DNA of 64,000 nucleotides from Candidatus Poribacteria bacterium. Lineage in GTDB: Bacteria; Poribacteria; WGA-4E; WGA-3G. Location: NCBI GenBank assembly GCA_028824685.1, contig JAPPCZ010000069.1:28266-92265 (forward strand), given 5' to 3'. Positions 10,353-18,969 of the stretch are shown piece by piece. The position numbers were made by a program, and so were the translations under genes. Below the pieces are notes generated by a model. The model made no database searches and was not told the origin of the DNA. It was given only the letters and a program-made list of their open reading frames with translations. Numbering within the stretch: the first letter of the stretch is position 1; the number at the start of each line of letters is the position of its first letter.

Positions 10353-10435
10353 TGGAGGTGGTGGGAATTGAACCCACTTCCGGAGAAAATTGAAAGCAAC
10401 CACGCTTTCGTCCTCCGTCGAATCCTTTCACCCCC
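10353..10435 (-). ncRNA. ssrA-like: Truncated tmRNA-like RNA (tRNA-like domain plus P2 stem, no tag)
   Basis: Read on the minus strand, the 5' end GGGGGTGAAAGGATTCGAC matches the conserved tmRNA 5' sequence (acceptor strand, short D region and the GGATTCGAC block). The 3' end has a perfect T arm (GTGGG, loop TTCAATT, CCCAC) and an acceptor strand CACCTCC that pairs with GGGGGTG over 7 bp, with discriminator A. Between them, instead of the usual roughly 250 or more nucleotides with pseudoknots and tag ORF, there is one hairpin: CGGAG/CTCCG, then GAAAGC/GCTTTC closed by a six-base loop. CCA is not encoded. It does not fold as a normal tRNA because the loop lacks the usual anticodon-loop layout. 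It is either a deleted ssrA or a minimal tag-less derivative. Confidence 0.65.
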
Positions 10436-11104
10436 TATATGATACAAGGATACCATGTTTTTTTCACGATATCAAAGAATAGTTTTGGGCAAACACCAGT
10501 GCCATTCAATTTTCTAATGATTCCTTTCTTTACCAAAACTCCAAAAAATCGCGTAAACCACCATGTTGACAACAAAATACACGCTCACCCAAGATGCAAA
10601 AAAAGTATCAACCCCAACTTTCCTGCAAACTTATTGTGAATATATTGGATATCTATTGTTCCTAACGCCACAAAAACTTCTGATCCTAAACAGAATTTGG
10701 TATAATATCAGCATAAAAGGAGAAAATCGAAAGGAACTCTCTAAATGCAAAACGACAACGCGAAACTTGTCAAAATAAAATAGCTACAACAAGAGGAAAA
10801 TTGTGTTCATACATACAGATAGAAAATAAAAAAATAAAATTAATTAAAAATAAGAAAAATGTCTATAAACCCATACATAGACTGGCGGCATAGGCAATTT
10901 CAAAAGTATACCACGGTATGAAAAAATATACCGTATGGTATACTTTTTGTAGAAATGATTTCCAAATCACAACACTACGACTCAAACGGTTATTGAGCCA
11001 AAAATTGAATGCCTCTGGGACAAACACCAATTTGTTTGACTTCGCTGTGTGTCTGTGATAATCTATGTTTATTATAATCAGATTGGAAGGAACTTTTATA
11101 GTTA
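10436..11104. other. Long intergenic region without a convincing gene
   Basis: This AT-rich stretch has only short ORFs without good support. A TATAAT-like box near 10701-10706 and an AAAGGA site precede a 12-codon ORF starting at 10745. A strong imperfect palindrome lies at 10902-10947. A TATCAT box just outside the tmRNA-like gene, near 10439-10444 on the minus strand, could be its -10 element. I see no larger coding frame. Confidence 0.5.
10902..10947. repeat. Strong hairpin/palindrome built on GTATACC units
   Basis: AAAAGTATACCA at 10902-10913 pairs perfectly with TGGTATACTTTT at 10936-10947. Inside, CGGTAT at 10914-10919 pairs with ATACCG at 10928-10933, leaving a two-base bulge and an 8-base loop. 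The A-run before and T-run after make it look like a bidirectional terminator. The internal GTATAC symmetry would also suit an operator. No gene lies close enough to decide. Confidence 0.55.
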
Positions 11105-12145
11105 ATGGAACATTGGATAGAACAACTTATTGGAGGATTACCGAGTGTAGCCCTCTTTCTTATCATTGCGGTGATGCTTTACACACTCGGTAAAGGGGCA
11201 GATTGGCTGGTAGATGAGGCAGTCTTACTTTCAACGCAATGGGGTTTAGGGAAAGCAGTTATCGGGGCGACAATTGTGAGTGTTGGCACAACAACACCGG
11301 AGGCAGCCGTTTCCGTATTTTCAGCATTACAAGGAAAACCAGGGCTTGCACTCGGAAATGCAGTCGGTTCAATAATATGTGACACTGGACTTATTTTAGG
11401 ATTAGCATCGTTAATTGCACCGTTATCATTCAATCGTCAACTTGCATCTCGGTTGTCCAATGTCCAAGTAAGTGCTGGTATTCTTTTGGTATTAGCCTGT
11501 ATTCCATGGTCTTCCCCTATGGCAGTCTTTAAAAAACAAGGCGGCGTACTTCCACAATTTATGGGATTCGTCTTTGTTGTACTGTTAGGGTTGTATATCT
11601 GGCAGTCTATCCGATGGGCAGGTTCAACAACACCCGATCCTGAAGACGAAGAAAGGGCATCGTCAGGTGGATCAAGTACTTTCCTTACACTTCTGAAACT
11701 CATCGGTTCAATCGCAATCGTCGTAATTTCCGCCCAAATTCTCATTCCGACTGTAAGTGTTCTTGCTATAAGATTTAAGGTGCCAGAATCAATTATTTCG
11801 TTAACATTGGTAGCATTCGGCACTTCGCTCCCGGAACTTGTAACAGCCATCACAGCAGTGAGGCGTGGACATGGCGAATTAGCGGTTGGTAATATCATCG
11901 GCGCAGATATTCTCAATGTGCTTTTTGTTGCTGGGGTTTCTGCCGCAGCGACAAAAGGTGGGTTAATAGCAGAAGCACATTTTTTCCAATTCGCATTCCC
12001 CGCAATGTTATTTATCTTGATTGTTTTCCGATTCGGTATTTTCGTTTCAGGTAGCCAATTGAAACGTCCTTTTGGAGTTGTATTAGTCGCAGTCTGGCTT
12101 GTAGTGATAATTCTTAGTGGTGTTTTAGGAATAGATTCGCATTAG
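11105..12145 (+). CDS. Na+/Ca2+ exchanger-like (CaCA superfamily) membrane protein
   Basis: A 346-residue polytopic inner-membrane protein with about ten hydrophobic helices in two homologous halves. The two alpha-repeat signatures are visible: GTTTPE at 61-66 with GNAVGSIICDTG at 84-95, and FGTSLPE with GNIIGADILNVLF in the second half. These match the cation-binding repeats of the cation:Ca2+ antiporter superfamily (YrbG-like). In the first repeat the usual GTSxPE reads GTTTPE. A charged hydrophilic loop with acidic residues separates the halves. The exchanged ions are not determinable. A 12178-12212 hairpin follows as a probable terminator. Confidence 0.85.
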   Translation: MEHWIEQLIGGLPSVALFLIIAVMLYTLGKGADWLVDEAVLLSTQWGLGKAVIGATIVSVGTTTPEAAVSVFSALQGKPGLALGNAVGSIICDTGLILGLASLIAPLSFNRQLASRLSNVQVSAGILLVLACIPWSSPMAVFKKQGGVLPQFMGFVFVVLLGLYIWQSIRWAGSTTPDPEDEERASSGGSSTFLTLLKLIGSIAIVVISAQILIPTVSVLAIRFKVPESIISLTLVAFGTSLPELVTAITAVRRGHGELAVGNIIGADILNVLFVAGVSAAATKGGLIAEAHFFQFAFPAMLFILIVFRFGIFVSGSQLKRPFGVVLVAVWLVVIILSGVLGIDSH

Positions 12146-12177
12146 GTCTTATAACATTTAGCGAAACTGTTCAATTT

Positions 12178-12212
12178 GTCTGAATCGCAAATTTCCAATT
12201 GGCGATTCAGAC
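12178..12212. terminator. Hairpin downstream of the exchanger gene
   Basis: GTCTGAATCGC at 12178-12188 pairs with GCGATTCAGAC at 12202-12212 over 11 bp around a 13-base loop. There is no long U-run, so it may be a terminator or a repeat-derived hairpin. The remaining gap up to 12452 holds the leader sequence shared by the three WD40 genes and a reverse-oriented fragment of the GTAGGAGCGA repeat near 12283. Confidence 0.5.
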
Positions 12213-12452
12213 AGAGAAAGTGTAGAATTAAAAAGACATAATAAATTTGGTTTTTATACGTTTTAGACATATCGCTCCTACAAATGTGGTGTTACTTTGT
12301 AAACACGATACCTCCCGCGTGCCATAGCAAGTATCCCCACAGAATAACAAAATCCCGCCAAGTAGTTTTGTGCCATAAAAATCAATTTGTGCATTCACAA
12401 TTTGCGATCCTAAAAAGCAGCAAACAACTAAAGAAAATAGGATAACTTCACA

Positions 12453-14318
12453 ATGAAAAGAACACTGTTCTCGATTTTCACTATTTGGCTTTTGATACTC
12501 ACTTTAACCCCATACACTCTCACCAAAGGCTACACCCAATGGAATTTACCTACAGGTGCGACTGAGCGATTCGGTAAAGGTGTGTTAAATAATATGACAT
12601 ATTCCCCTGATGGAAAACTAATAGCAGTAGCAAGTGGTATTGGTATTTGGATTTACGACGCTCAGACAGGTGAAGAACTTGATCTACTGACAGGACATAC
12701 ATTTCCTGTCTGGAGCACAGCATTCAGTCCAGATGGTTCAACAATAGCAGGTGGAGGTTGGGACAAAATCATTCGTTTATGGGATGTCCCTTCTGGCTTA
12801 CATGTTCGGACGATGGTAGGACCTCACTTACATGGCTACGGCTTAGCATTCAATCCAGATGGCAACACGCTGGCAATTGTGAGTTCATACTATACCGTAG
12901 ATTTGTGGGATGTACAAACAAGCACATCCATTCAGACACTCACTGGTCATACAGGAAGGGTTACTTGCGCAGCATTTAGTTCGGATGGCAAGATATTGGC
13001 AAGTGGTAGTTTGGACAAAACCGTTCGTTTGTGGGATGTGCAAACAGGTACATCTCTGCCAAAGATGATTGATCATCAGGATGCAATTTGGTCAGTTGCT
13101 TTCAGTCCCGATGGCAAAATACTCGCAAGCGGAAATTCAGACAATACCGTCTGTCTGTGGAATGTGCAAACAAGTGAACTCCTCCGCATATTGAAAGGAC
13201 ATACTTATTATGTCAATAGTGTTGCATTTAGTCCCGATGGCAAAATACTCGCAAGTGGGAGTAGGGACGGTACCGTTCGCCTGTGGAATACACAAACGGA
13301 TGAACTCTTACGTATATTGAAAGGACATACTTATTTTGTCAATAGTGTAGTATTCAATCCGGATGGCAAAACACTCGCAAGCGGAAGTTGGGACGGTACT
13401 GTGCGTCTATGGAAGACGAATACAGGAGAACTCCTCCGCGTATTGAAAGGACATACTGATTATGTGGAAAGTGTCGTGTTCAGTCTGGATGGAGAAACAA
13501 TTGTAAGTGATTATACTAACAAAACCGTTCGTCTGTGGGATGTGCAAACAGGTGTGTCTCGTAAAATGCAAATAGGACATCAGAGTAAAATCTGGAGTAT
13601 AGGACTCAGCCCCGATGGCAAAACACTCGCAACTAAACATGATGACGCTACCCTTCGTCTGTGGGATACACAAACCGGGGCACATCTTCAGACGATGACT
13701 GGACAAAAAAGCACGGAGGTTATTGTGTTCAGTCCGGATGGTAAGACGCTCGCATGTACGAGATATGGCACATCCATTAACCTATGGGATGTTCGTACGG
13801 GGAAACGGCTTCGGACACTGAATGGGCATACGAAACTCATCAAAAGTGTTGCGTTCAGTCCTGATGGAAAAATACTGGCAAGCGGGGGTGGAGACACTAC
13901 TATACGCTTATGGGATGTTAACACAGGAACAGGTATTTGGACACTAAATGGACATACGAATTGGGTCAAAACCGTTGAGTTCAGTCCGGATGGTAAAGTA
14001 ATAGCAAGTGGAGGTGCCGATAAGACTGTGCGTTTGTGGAATGTTGAAACAACTAAGCACATTATGACATTAAAAGGACATACAAAAGAAATCAGAACCG
14101 TCATGTTCAGTCCGGATGGCAAATTGCTCGCAAGTGGAAGTGATGACACTACTATACGTCTGTGGAATGTCCAAACAAGTAAACATCTATTGACGTTCAA
14201 AGGGCATACGGATAGGGTCAAAAGTGTTGTATTTAATCATGATGGTTCAACACTCGCAAGCGGGAGCGATGACGGCACCGTGCTGCTATGGGATCTCACA
14301 ACTAACCAAATGGATTAG
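12453..14318 (+). CDS. Secreted 14-blade WD40 repeat protein (paralog 1)
   Basis: A 621-residue protein with an N-terminal signal peptide (MKR, then a hydrophobic stretch to about residue 22) followed almost entirely by WD40 repeats. I count 14 blades: one divergent blade ending GIWIYDAQTG, then 13 units of about 42 residues with the pattern GHT, VAFSPDGK, LASGS, TVRLWDVQTG. Fourteen blades suit two seven-bladed propellers. There is no enzymatic domain. Blades 5-7 are very similar to each other, pointing to recent internal duplication. It is the first of three tandem paralogs with related upstream leaders. A secreted scaffold or binding role is inferred; the partner is unknown. Confidence 0.85.
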   Translation: MKRTLFSIFTIWLLILTLTPYTLTKGYTQWNLPTGATERFGKGVLNNMTYSPDGKLIAVASGIGIWIYDAQTGEELDLLTGHTFPVWSTAFSPDGSTIAGGGWDKIIRLWDVPSGLHVRTMVGPHLHGYGLAFNPDGNTLAIVSSYYTVDLWDVQTSTSIQTLTGHTGRVTCAAFSSDGKILASGSLDKTVRLWDVQTGTSLPKMIDHQDAIWSVAFSPDGKILASGNSDNTVCLWNVQTSELLRILKGHTYYVNSVAFSPDGKILASGSRDGTVRLWNTQTDELLRILKGHTYFVNSVVFNPDGKTLASGSWDGTVRLWKTNTGELLRVLKGHTDYVESVVFSLDGETIVSDYTNKTVRLWDVQTGVSRKMQIGHQSKIWSIGLSPDGKTLATKHDDATLRLWDTQTGAHLQTMTGQKSTEVIVFSPDGKTLACTRYGTSINLWDVRTGKRLRTLNGHTKLIKSVAFSPDGKILASGGGDTTIRLWDVNTGTGIWTLNGHTNWVKTVEFSPDGKVIASGGADKTVRLWNVETTKHIMTLKGHTKEIRTVMFSPDGKLLASGSDDTTIRLWNVQTSKHLLTFKGHTDRVKSVVFNHDGSTLASGSDDGTVLLWDLTTNQMD

Positions 14319-14360
14319 TGCTTGGTCAAGTCCTAATTGATAGATTTGAAAGTAGTTTAT

Positions 14361-14390
14361 CGGTAGGAGCGATCCCCGAATCGCGACCTA
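14361..14390. repeat. GTAGGAGCGAT-type palindromic repeat
   Basis: GCGAT and ATCGC form a short hairpin directly after the GTAGGA motif seen in other intergenic elements of this window. Together with the MITE at 14495-14614 it accounts for most of the 358-base gap between the first two WD40 genes. Confidence 0.5.
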
Positions 14391-14494
14391 TAATATGTTG
14401 ACAAGCATTAGGTTAGTTGCAACGATTCGGAACACGGGAATACCCTCTCTTTATCCGAGAAATAATTTTGTGCCATAAAATATCAATTTGTACA

Positions 14495-14614
14495 CAGGAC
14501 TTACGCATTTACTCTTAAAGTCCCACTGATAAGGGGGATTTAGGGGGTTAAATTACTAAAATAACGCCTTTTTAACCCCTAACCCCTTTATCAAGGGAGA
14601 ATGCGTAAGTCCTG
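14495..14614. mobile_element. 120-bp MITE with 15-bp inverted ends and GTACA target duplication
   Basis: The element starts CAGGACTTACGCATT and ends with its exact reverse complement AATGCGTAAGTCCTG. Subterminal GATAAGGGG and GGGGTTA tracts also mirror each other. It is flanked by a 5-bp direct repeat, GTACA, at 14490-14494 and 14615-14619. The sibling leader before paralog 1 has the same flanks uninterrupted (CAATTTGTGCATTCACAATT near 12390), giving a natural empty site. It encodes no protein and must be mobilised in trans. Confidence 0.85.
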
Positions 14615-14676
14615 GTACATTCGCAATTTGCAATTCAGAAACGCGGAAAACAAAAAACAATAGGACAAACTACATA

Positions 14677-16554
14677 ATGAAAAAAACACTATTTTCGATT
14701 ACATTACATACTTTAGACTCAAACACCGTTTCCCAAGATTACACAAAATGGAATCTACCCACAGGCGTGATAGCACGTCTCGGGAAGGGTAGGGTAAGCG
14801 ACGTTCTAAATCCACCAGAAATCGTTTATGCTCCTGATGGAAATCTTATAGCAGTAGCGAGTGCAAATGGGATTTGGATATACGATGCACAGTCCGTTAA
14901 GGAATTATGCTTTCTCACAGGACATACACTTGATGTCACTACCGTATCTTTCAGTCCAGACGGGTCAATATTGGCAAGTGGGAGTGGTGACAATACCATC
15001 CGTTTGTGGGATGTGCGAACTTGGACACATATCCGCACGTTAAATGACCATAACTGCCGTATCAATAACATTGTGTTTAGTCCCAGCGGATCTCTATTGG
15101 CAAGTGCAGGTGATGACAATACCGTCCGGCTGTGGGATATGCGAACAAGTGAGATCATTCGTGCCCTTAAAGGCCATACGGATAGGGTTAATTATGTTGC
15201 TTTCAGTCCAGATGAGTCAACATTGGCAAGTTCGAGTTGGGACGCGACTGCACGTCTGTGGGATGTGCAAACTGGCACATCTCTTCAAACACTCACAGAA
15301 CATACATCTGCTATGAGTAGGGTAGTGTTTAGTCCAGACGGAAAGACACTGGCAAGTTCGAGTATGGACAAAACCATTCGTTTGTGGGATGTGCAAACAG
15401 GCGACTCTATTCGGACAATCAAAGGGCATACGGGAAGGGTTACAAACGTCCTATTTAGTCCAGATGGTGAATTTCTTGTGAGTACCGCAATGGATTTTGA
15501 CACAGACCTGCGGTTGTGGAATGCGCGGACTGGTTCACTGATTAAATTGCTAAAAGGACATACGAGGAAAGTCACAAGCCTTGCGTTTAGTCCGGATGGG
15601 ACTACATTGGTAACTGGTAGCGGTGACAGTACTGTCCGTCTGTGGGATGTGAAATCAGGGACATGTCATCAGACCATTACAGATCATACATTTCGTGTCA
15701 CGAGCATTGTGTACAGTCCAGATGGATCTATGTTGGCGTGTTCTGGTTGGGATGAAACTATACTTGTAATTGATACGCATACAGGTGAAGAACGCATCCG
15801 ACTCAAAGGGCATAAGGCTGATGTTGTAGACCTAAAATTTAGTCCGGATGGCAAGACACTTGCGAGTGCATGTTGGGACGCGGACGCGCGTTTGTGGGAT
15901 GTAAAGACTGGCACAACTTTGCACATACTCTCAGGCCATACTGGCTTATGCACTTGTGTTGTGTTCAGTTCCGATGGCAAGACCCTTGCAACCGCAAGTA
16001 ACGACAATGATGTCCGTTTGTGGGATGTAGCAACGGGAAAACTTCTGTTGACCTTGACTGAACATAGGGAAAGTATCAATAGTGTCGCTTTCAGTCCAGA
16101 TGGAAAAACCCTTGTGAGTTCAGCTGATGACAAAACGGTACGTTTTTGGGATGTACAGACCGGATCACTGATTCGGATACAGGATGATCTTGAGAAGTAT
16201 GTTAACAGCATCATTTTCAGTTCGGATGGAAAGACACTTGTCACTGCAAGTAATGACAAAACGATATGTTTTTGGGACGCACAGACTGGCGCACTTACAC
16301 GGACACTCACAGAACATACAGATGGCGTATGGAGCGTTGTATTCAGCCCAGATGAAAAAACGCTCGCCAGTACAAGTAGAGACACTACTGTGCGATTATG
16401 GGACGTGCAAACAGGCACACACCTAAAAACGTTGGAAGGACATGCAAGATTGGTTTATACAGCCGTATTCAGTCCAGATGGAAAAACATTGGCAACCGGG
16501 AGTAGTGACGGCACCCTGCTGTTTTGGGAACTCACGTCTGAAATGATAGATTAG
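14677..16554 (+). CDS. 14-blade WD40 repeat protein (paralog 2) with a degraded signal peptide
   Basis: A 625-residue paralog of the preceding gene, again with one divergent blade plus 13 standard WD40 units. The N-terminus starts like paralog 1 (MKKTLFSI versus MKRTLFSI), and both reach a shared TKWNLPTG/TQWNLPTG block. The hydrophobic core between them has shrunk and become polar, so no functional signal peptide remains. This copy may be cytoplasmic or decaying, although the body frame is fully open. An AGGACA site upstream is shared with the other paralogs. Confidence 0.8.
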   Translation: MKKTLFSITLHTLDSNTVSQDYTKWNLPTGVIARLGKGRVSDVLNPPEIVYAPDGNLIAVASANGIWIYDAQSVKELCFLTGHTLDVTTVSFSPDGSILASGSGDNTIRLWDVRTWTHIRTLNDHNCRINNIVFSPSGSLLASAGDDNTVRLWDMRTSEIIRALKGHTDRVNYVAFSPDESTLASSSWDATARLWDVQTGTSLQTLTEHTSAMSRVVFSPDGKTLASSSMDKTIRLWDVQTGDSIRTIKGHTGRVTNVLFSPDGEFLVSTAMDFDTDLRLWNARTGSLIKLLKGHTRKVTSLAFSPDGTTLVTGSGDSTVRLWDVKSGTCHQTITDHTFRVTSIVYSPDGSMLACSGWDETILVIDTHTGEERIRLKGHKADVVDLKFSPDGKTLASACWDADARLWDVKTGTTLHILSGHTGLCTCVVFSSDGKTLATASNDNDVRLWDVATGKLLLTLTEHRESINSVAFSPDGKTLVSSADDKTVRFWDVQTGSLIRIQDDLEKYVNSIIFSSDGKTLVTASNDKTICFWDAQTGALTRTLTEHTDGVWSVVFSPDEKTLASTSRDTTVRLWDVQTGTHLKTLEGHARLVYTAVFSPDGKTLATGSSDGTLLFWELTSEMID

Positions 16555-16602
16555 GAATTGCTGCAACATTTCAATAAGCGGGAATCCCTTCTTCTTACGA
16601 AA

Positions 16603-16846
16603 TAATACCATTTCTAATATATAATGTGCCATTTTCGGAAATATCTTGTAGGAGCGACCTCCTGGTCGCGACCAGGAGGTCGTAATCAACGGTATGAATC
16701 ATGGCGAATCATGTAGAATACCAAAAGCGTATTCTACCAAGCGCATTCGTCTTTAGGCATTCACCGCCTACAAAAGAAAGATATCTTCAGTAGACAATAA
16801 CAGTCGTATTTCTTAATGACAGAGTATTTATTAGAATTGGTATAAA
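16603..16846. repeat. Composite repeat with imperfect inverted ends and a 28-bp perfect palindrome
   Basis: The outer ends, TAATACCATTTCTAATA at 16603 and its imperfect reverse complement ending at 16846, bracket a GTAGGAG...CACCGCCTAC repeat. Inside, 16655-16682 is a perfect 28-base palindrome whose half-site is CGACCTCCTGGTCG. The element fills most of the 487-base gap before the third WD40 gene; the rest is the shared WD40 leader. Confidence 0.65.
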
Positions 16847-17041
16847 AACCATGTGCTGCAATATATCAGTCTGTCCTCCCTAATCCACATAATCCGCGCT
16901 TCTAAACACATCCAACATCTCTCTTTACCAACCGACATAATTATTTACCATATATACCAATTTGTGCATCCACAATTGTGTAACTGTAAATGCGCTATTC
17001 TGAAACGCAGTATACAACTCAAATTCAAAAGGACAAACTTT

Positions 17042-18931
17042 ATGGTAAATTATATATTGTTTTTGGTTTTAATCTTTGGGGTTTCAATATTCCCTCTAAT
17101 CTCAAACACCTTTGCTCAAGACTATACACAATGGGGTCTACCCGCAGGCGCGAAAGCACGCCTCGGTAAAGGCACTATACGTCAAATTACATACTCTCCT
17201 GATGGGAAACGTTTAGCGGTGGCAGGTAGTATAGGTATTTGGATTTATGACGCGCAGACGGGCAAAGAACTTAACCTGCTCACAGGTCATACATCTTCTG
17301 TGAGAAGTGTAGCGTTCAGTCCGGATGGTTTTACATTGGCAAGTGGAAGCTGGGACGCGACAGTGCGTTTATGGGATGCCAGAACAGGTACACCTCTTCT
17401 GACGATGAAAGGACATAGTTCTGGAGTCAATAGTGTTATGTTTAGTCCGATTGAAAAGACAATTGTAAGTGGAAGTAATGACGGTACCATCCGACTCTGG
17501 GATGTGCGTACGGGAAAAACGCTTCGGACTTTCATAGGACACACACAAAGGGTTAGTAGCGTTTTGTTCAGTCCGGATGGCAAGACCCTCGCAAGTGCAA
17601 GTTGGGATAAAACTGCGCGTTTGTGGGATGTGCGGACAGATAAGTCTCTACGAACGCTCACAGGACATGAGAAGCATCTCTTGGCTATAGCATTTAGTCC
17701 GGATGGCAAGACAATCGCCAGCACAAGTTGGGATAGAACAGTGCGGCTATGGGATAAAAAGACTGGCACCCCACTTCATACATTAAAGGGTCATACTGCA
17801 GGTGGAGTCACAGATGTTGTATTTAGTCCGGATGGTAATACAATCGCAAGTGCGGGTGTTTGGGACAAAAGAGTCTGTTTTTGGGATGCGAAAACTGGTG
17901 AATCCCAACGGATACTAAAAGTACACACTGAAAATACTATCAGCATAGTGTTCAGTCCTGATGGTCAGACAATTGCAACTGCATGTACAGCTGGACCTGT
18001 GTGTCTATGGGATGTGAAAACAGGAGAACATCTTCGGGAACTGACTGGACATACGGGTAAAATCAGGAGCATAGCGTTTAGTGCAGACGGTTCTAAACTG
18101 GCGAGTGGTGGATGGCAGGATCATTCCGTGCATTTGTGGGAGGTTGAGACAGGCACACCACTTCACGTGTTAAAAGGACATACGTGGGAGGTATCCTGTG
18201 TAGCGTTCAGTCCAAATGGCAAAACCCTCGCAAGTGCAAGTTATTCGGACACAGACGATGCCGTGTTTCTATGGGATGTTGAGACAGGCGCATCTATTCA
18301 GAAGCTCAAAGAGGATACGGATGGGATCAATAGCATTGCATTCAGTCCGGATGGGAAGATTCTTGCAAGTCAAGGCAGTGAAAATACGTTGCTTTTGTGG
18401 GATTTGCATACAGGTACATCCATTAGAACACTCACAGGACATACAGATGAAATCGTTAGTGTAGTGTTCAGTCCGGATGGCAAGACACTGGCAAGTGGGA
18501 GTTGGGATAGTACCTTGCGCTTGTGGGATGTACAAACGGGCACATCTATTAGGGAAGTGACAAAACACACAGAAAGGGTTGGTAGCGTCGCGTTCAGTCC
18601 AGATGGAAAAACGATCGCAAGTGGGAGCTGGGACGATATAGTACGCTTATGGGATGTACAAACGGGCACATCTATTAGGGAATTGATGGGGCATACGAAT
18701 AATGTGGGTAGTGTTGTATTCAGTCCGGATGGGAAAATACTTGCAAGTGGGAGCTGGGACAATACCATCCGTCTATGGGATGTGCGAACAGGCACACACC
18801 TTTTGACATTGACTGGGCATACGGATGGTGTTTCAAGCGTAGTGTTCAGTTCGGATGGAAAAACCCTTGCAAGCGGGAGTTCGGATGGCACCGTGCTGCT
18901 ATGGGAACTCACACATGGAACTATGGATTAG
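17042..18931 (+). CDS. Secreted 14-blade WD40 repeat protein (paralog 3)
   Basis: I start this at the ATG at 17042, preceded by AAAGGACA and followed by a clear signal peptide of about 30 residues that ends before QDYTQWGLPAG; an upstream in-frame ATG at 16853 would add 63 unrelated residues. The 629-residue product has one divergent blade and 13 WD40 units, the same architecture as the two upstream paralogs. The last four units are close to consensus with SGSWD. The protein ends directly after the final blade. It is probably exported and acts as a double propeller; its partner is unknown. Confidence 0.85.
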   Translation: MVNYILFLVLIFGVSIFPLISNTFAQDYTQWGLPAGAKARLGKGTIRQITYSPDGKRLAVAGSIGIWIYDAQTGKELNLLTGHTSSVRSVAFSPDGFTLASGSWDATVRLWDARTGTPLLTMKGHSSGVNSVMFSPIEKTIVSGSNDGTIRLWDVRTGKTLRTFIGHTQRVSSVLFSPDGKTLASASWDKTARLWDVRTDKSLRTLTGHEKHLLAIAFSPDGKTIASTSWDRTVRLWDKKTGTPLHTLKGHTAGGVTDVVFSPDGNTIASAGVWDKRVCFWDAKTGESQRILKVHTENTISIVFSPDGQTIATACTAGPVCLWDVKTGEHLRELTGHTGKIRSIAFSADGSKLASGGWQDHSVHLWEVETGTPLHVLKGHTWEVSCVAFSPNGKTLASASYSDTDDAVFLWDVETGASIQKLKEDTDGINSIAFSPDGKILASQGSENTLLLWDLHTGTSIRTLTGHTDEIVSVVFSPDGKTLASGSWDSTLRLWDVQTGTSIREVTKHTERVGSVAFSPDGKTIASGSWDDIVRLWDVQTGTSIRELMGHTNNVGSVVFSPDGKILASGSWDNTIRLWDVRTGTHLLTLTGHTDGVSSVVFSSDGKTLASGSSDGTVLLWELTHGTMD

Positions 18932-18969
18932 GTGGCACAGTGGCAATTTAAAAACTGTGCCAAAATAAA

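Noticed and set aside
10353..10435. Ordinary tRNA gene
   Set aside because: Acceptor and T arms fit, but the central hairpin does not give a 7-base anticodon loop on a 5-bp stem and the 5' sequence matches tmRNA.
10353..10435. Circularly permuted two-piece tmRNA
   Set aside because: The 5' acceptor strand precedes the 3' acceptor strand in the gene, the normal order.
10745..10783. 12-codon ORF with QNDNAKL as the missing tmRNA tag
   Set aside because: It is on the opposite strand, starts with its own ATG and ribosome binding site, and ends in KIK rather than the hydrophobic LAA-type end of tmRNA tags.
13688..14221. Long antisense ORFs across the WD40, tubulin-like and Hsp70 genes
   Set aside because: They mirror repeat units or codon bias of the sense genes and show no independent start signals or family features.
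16853..17041. 63-residue N-terminal extension of the third WD40 protein
   Set aside because: It lies in the shared leader/repeat region, has no ribosome binding site, and would bury a clear signal peptide.
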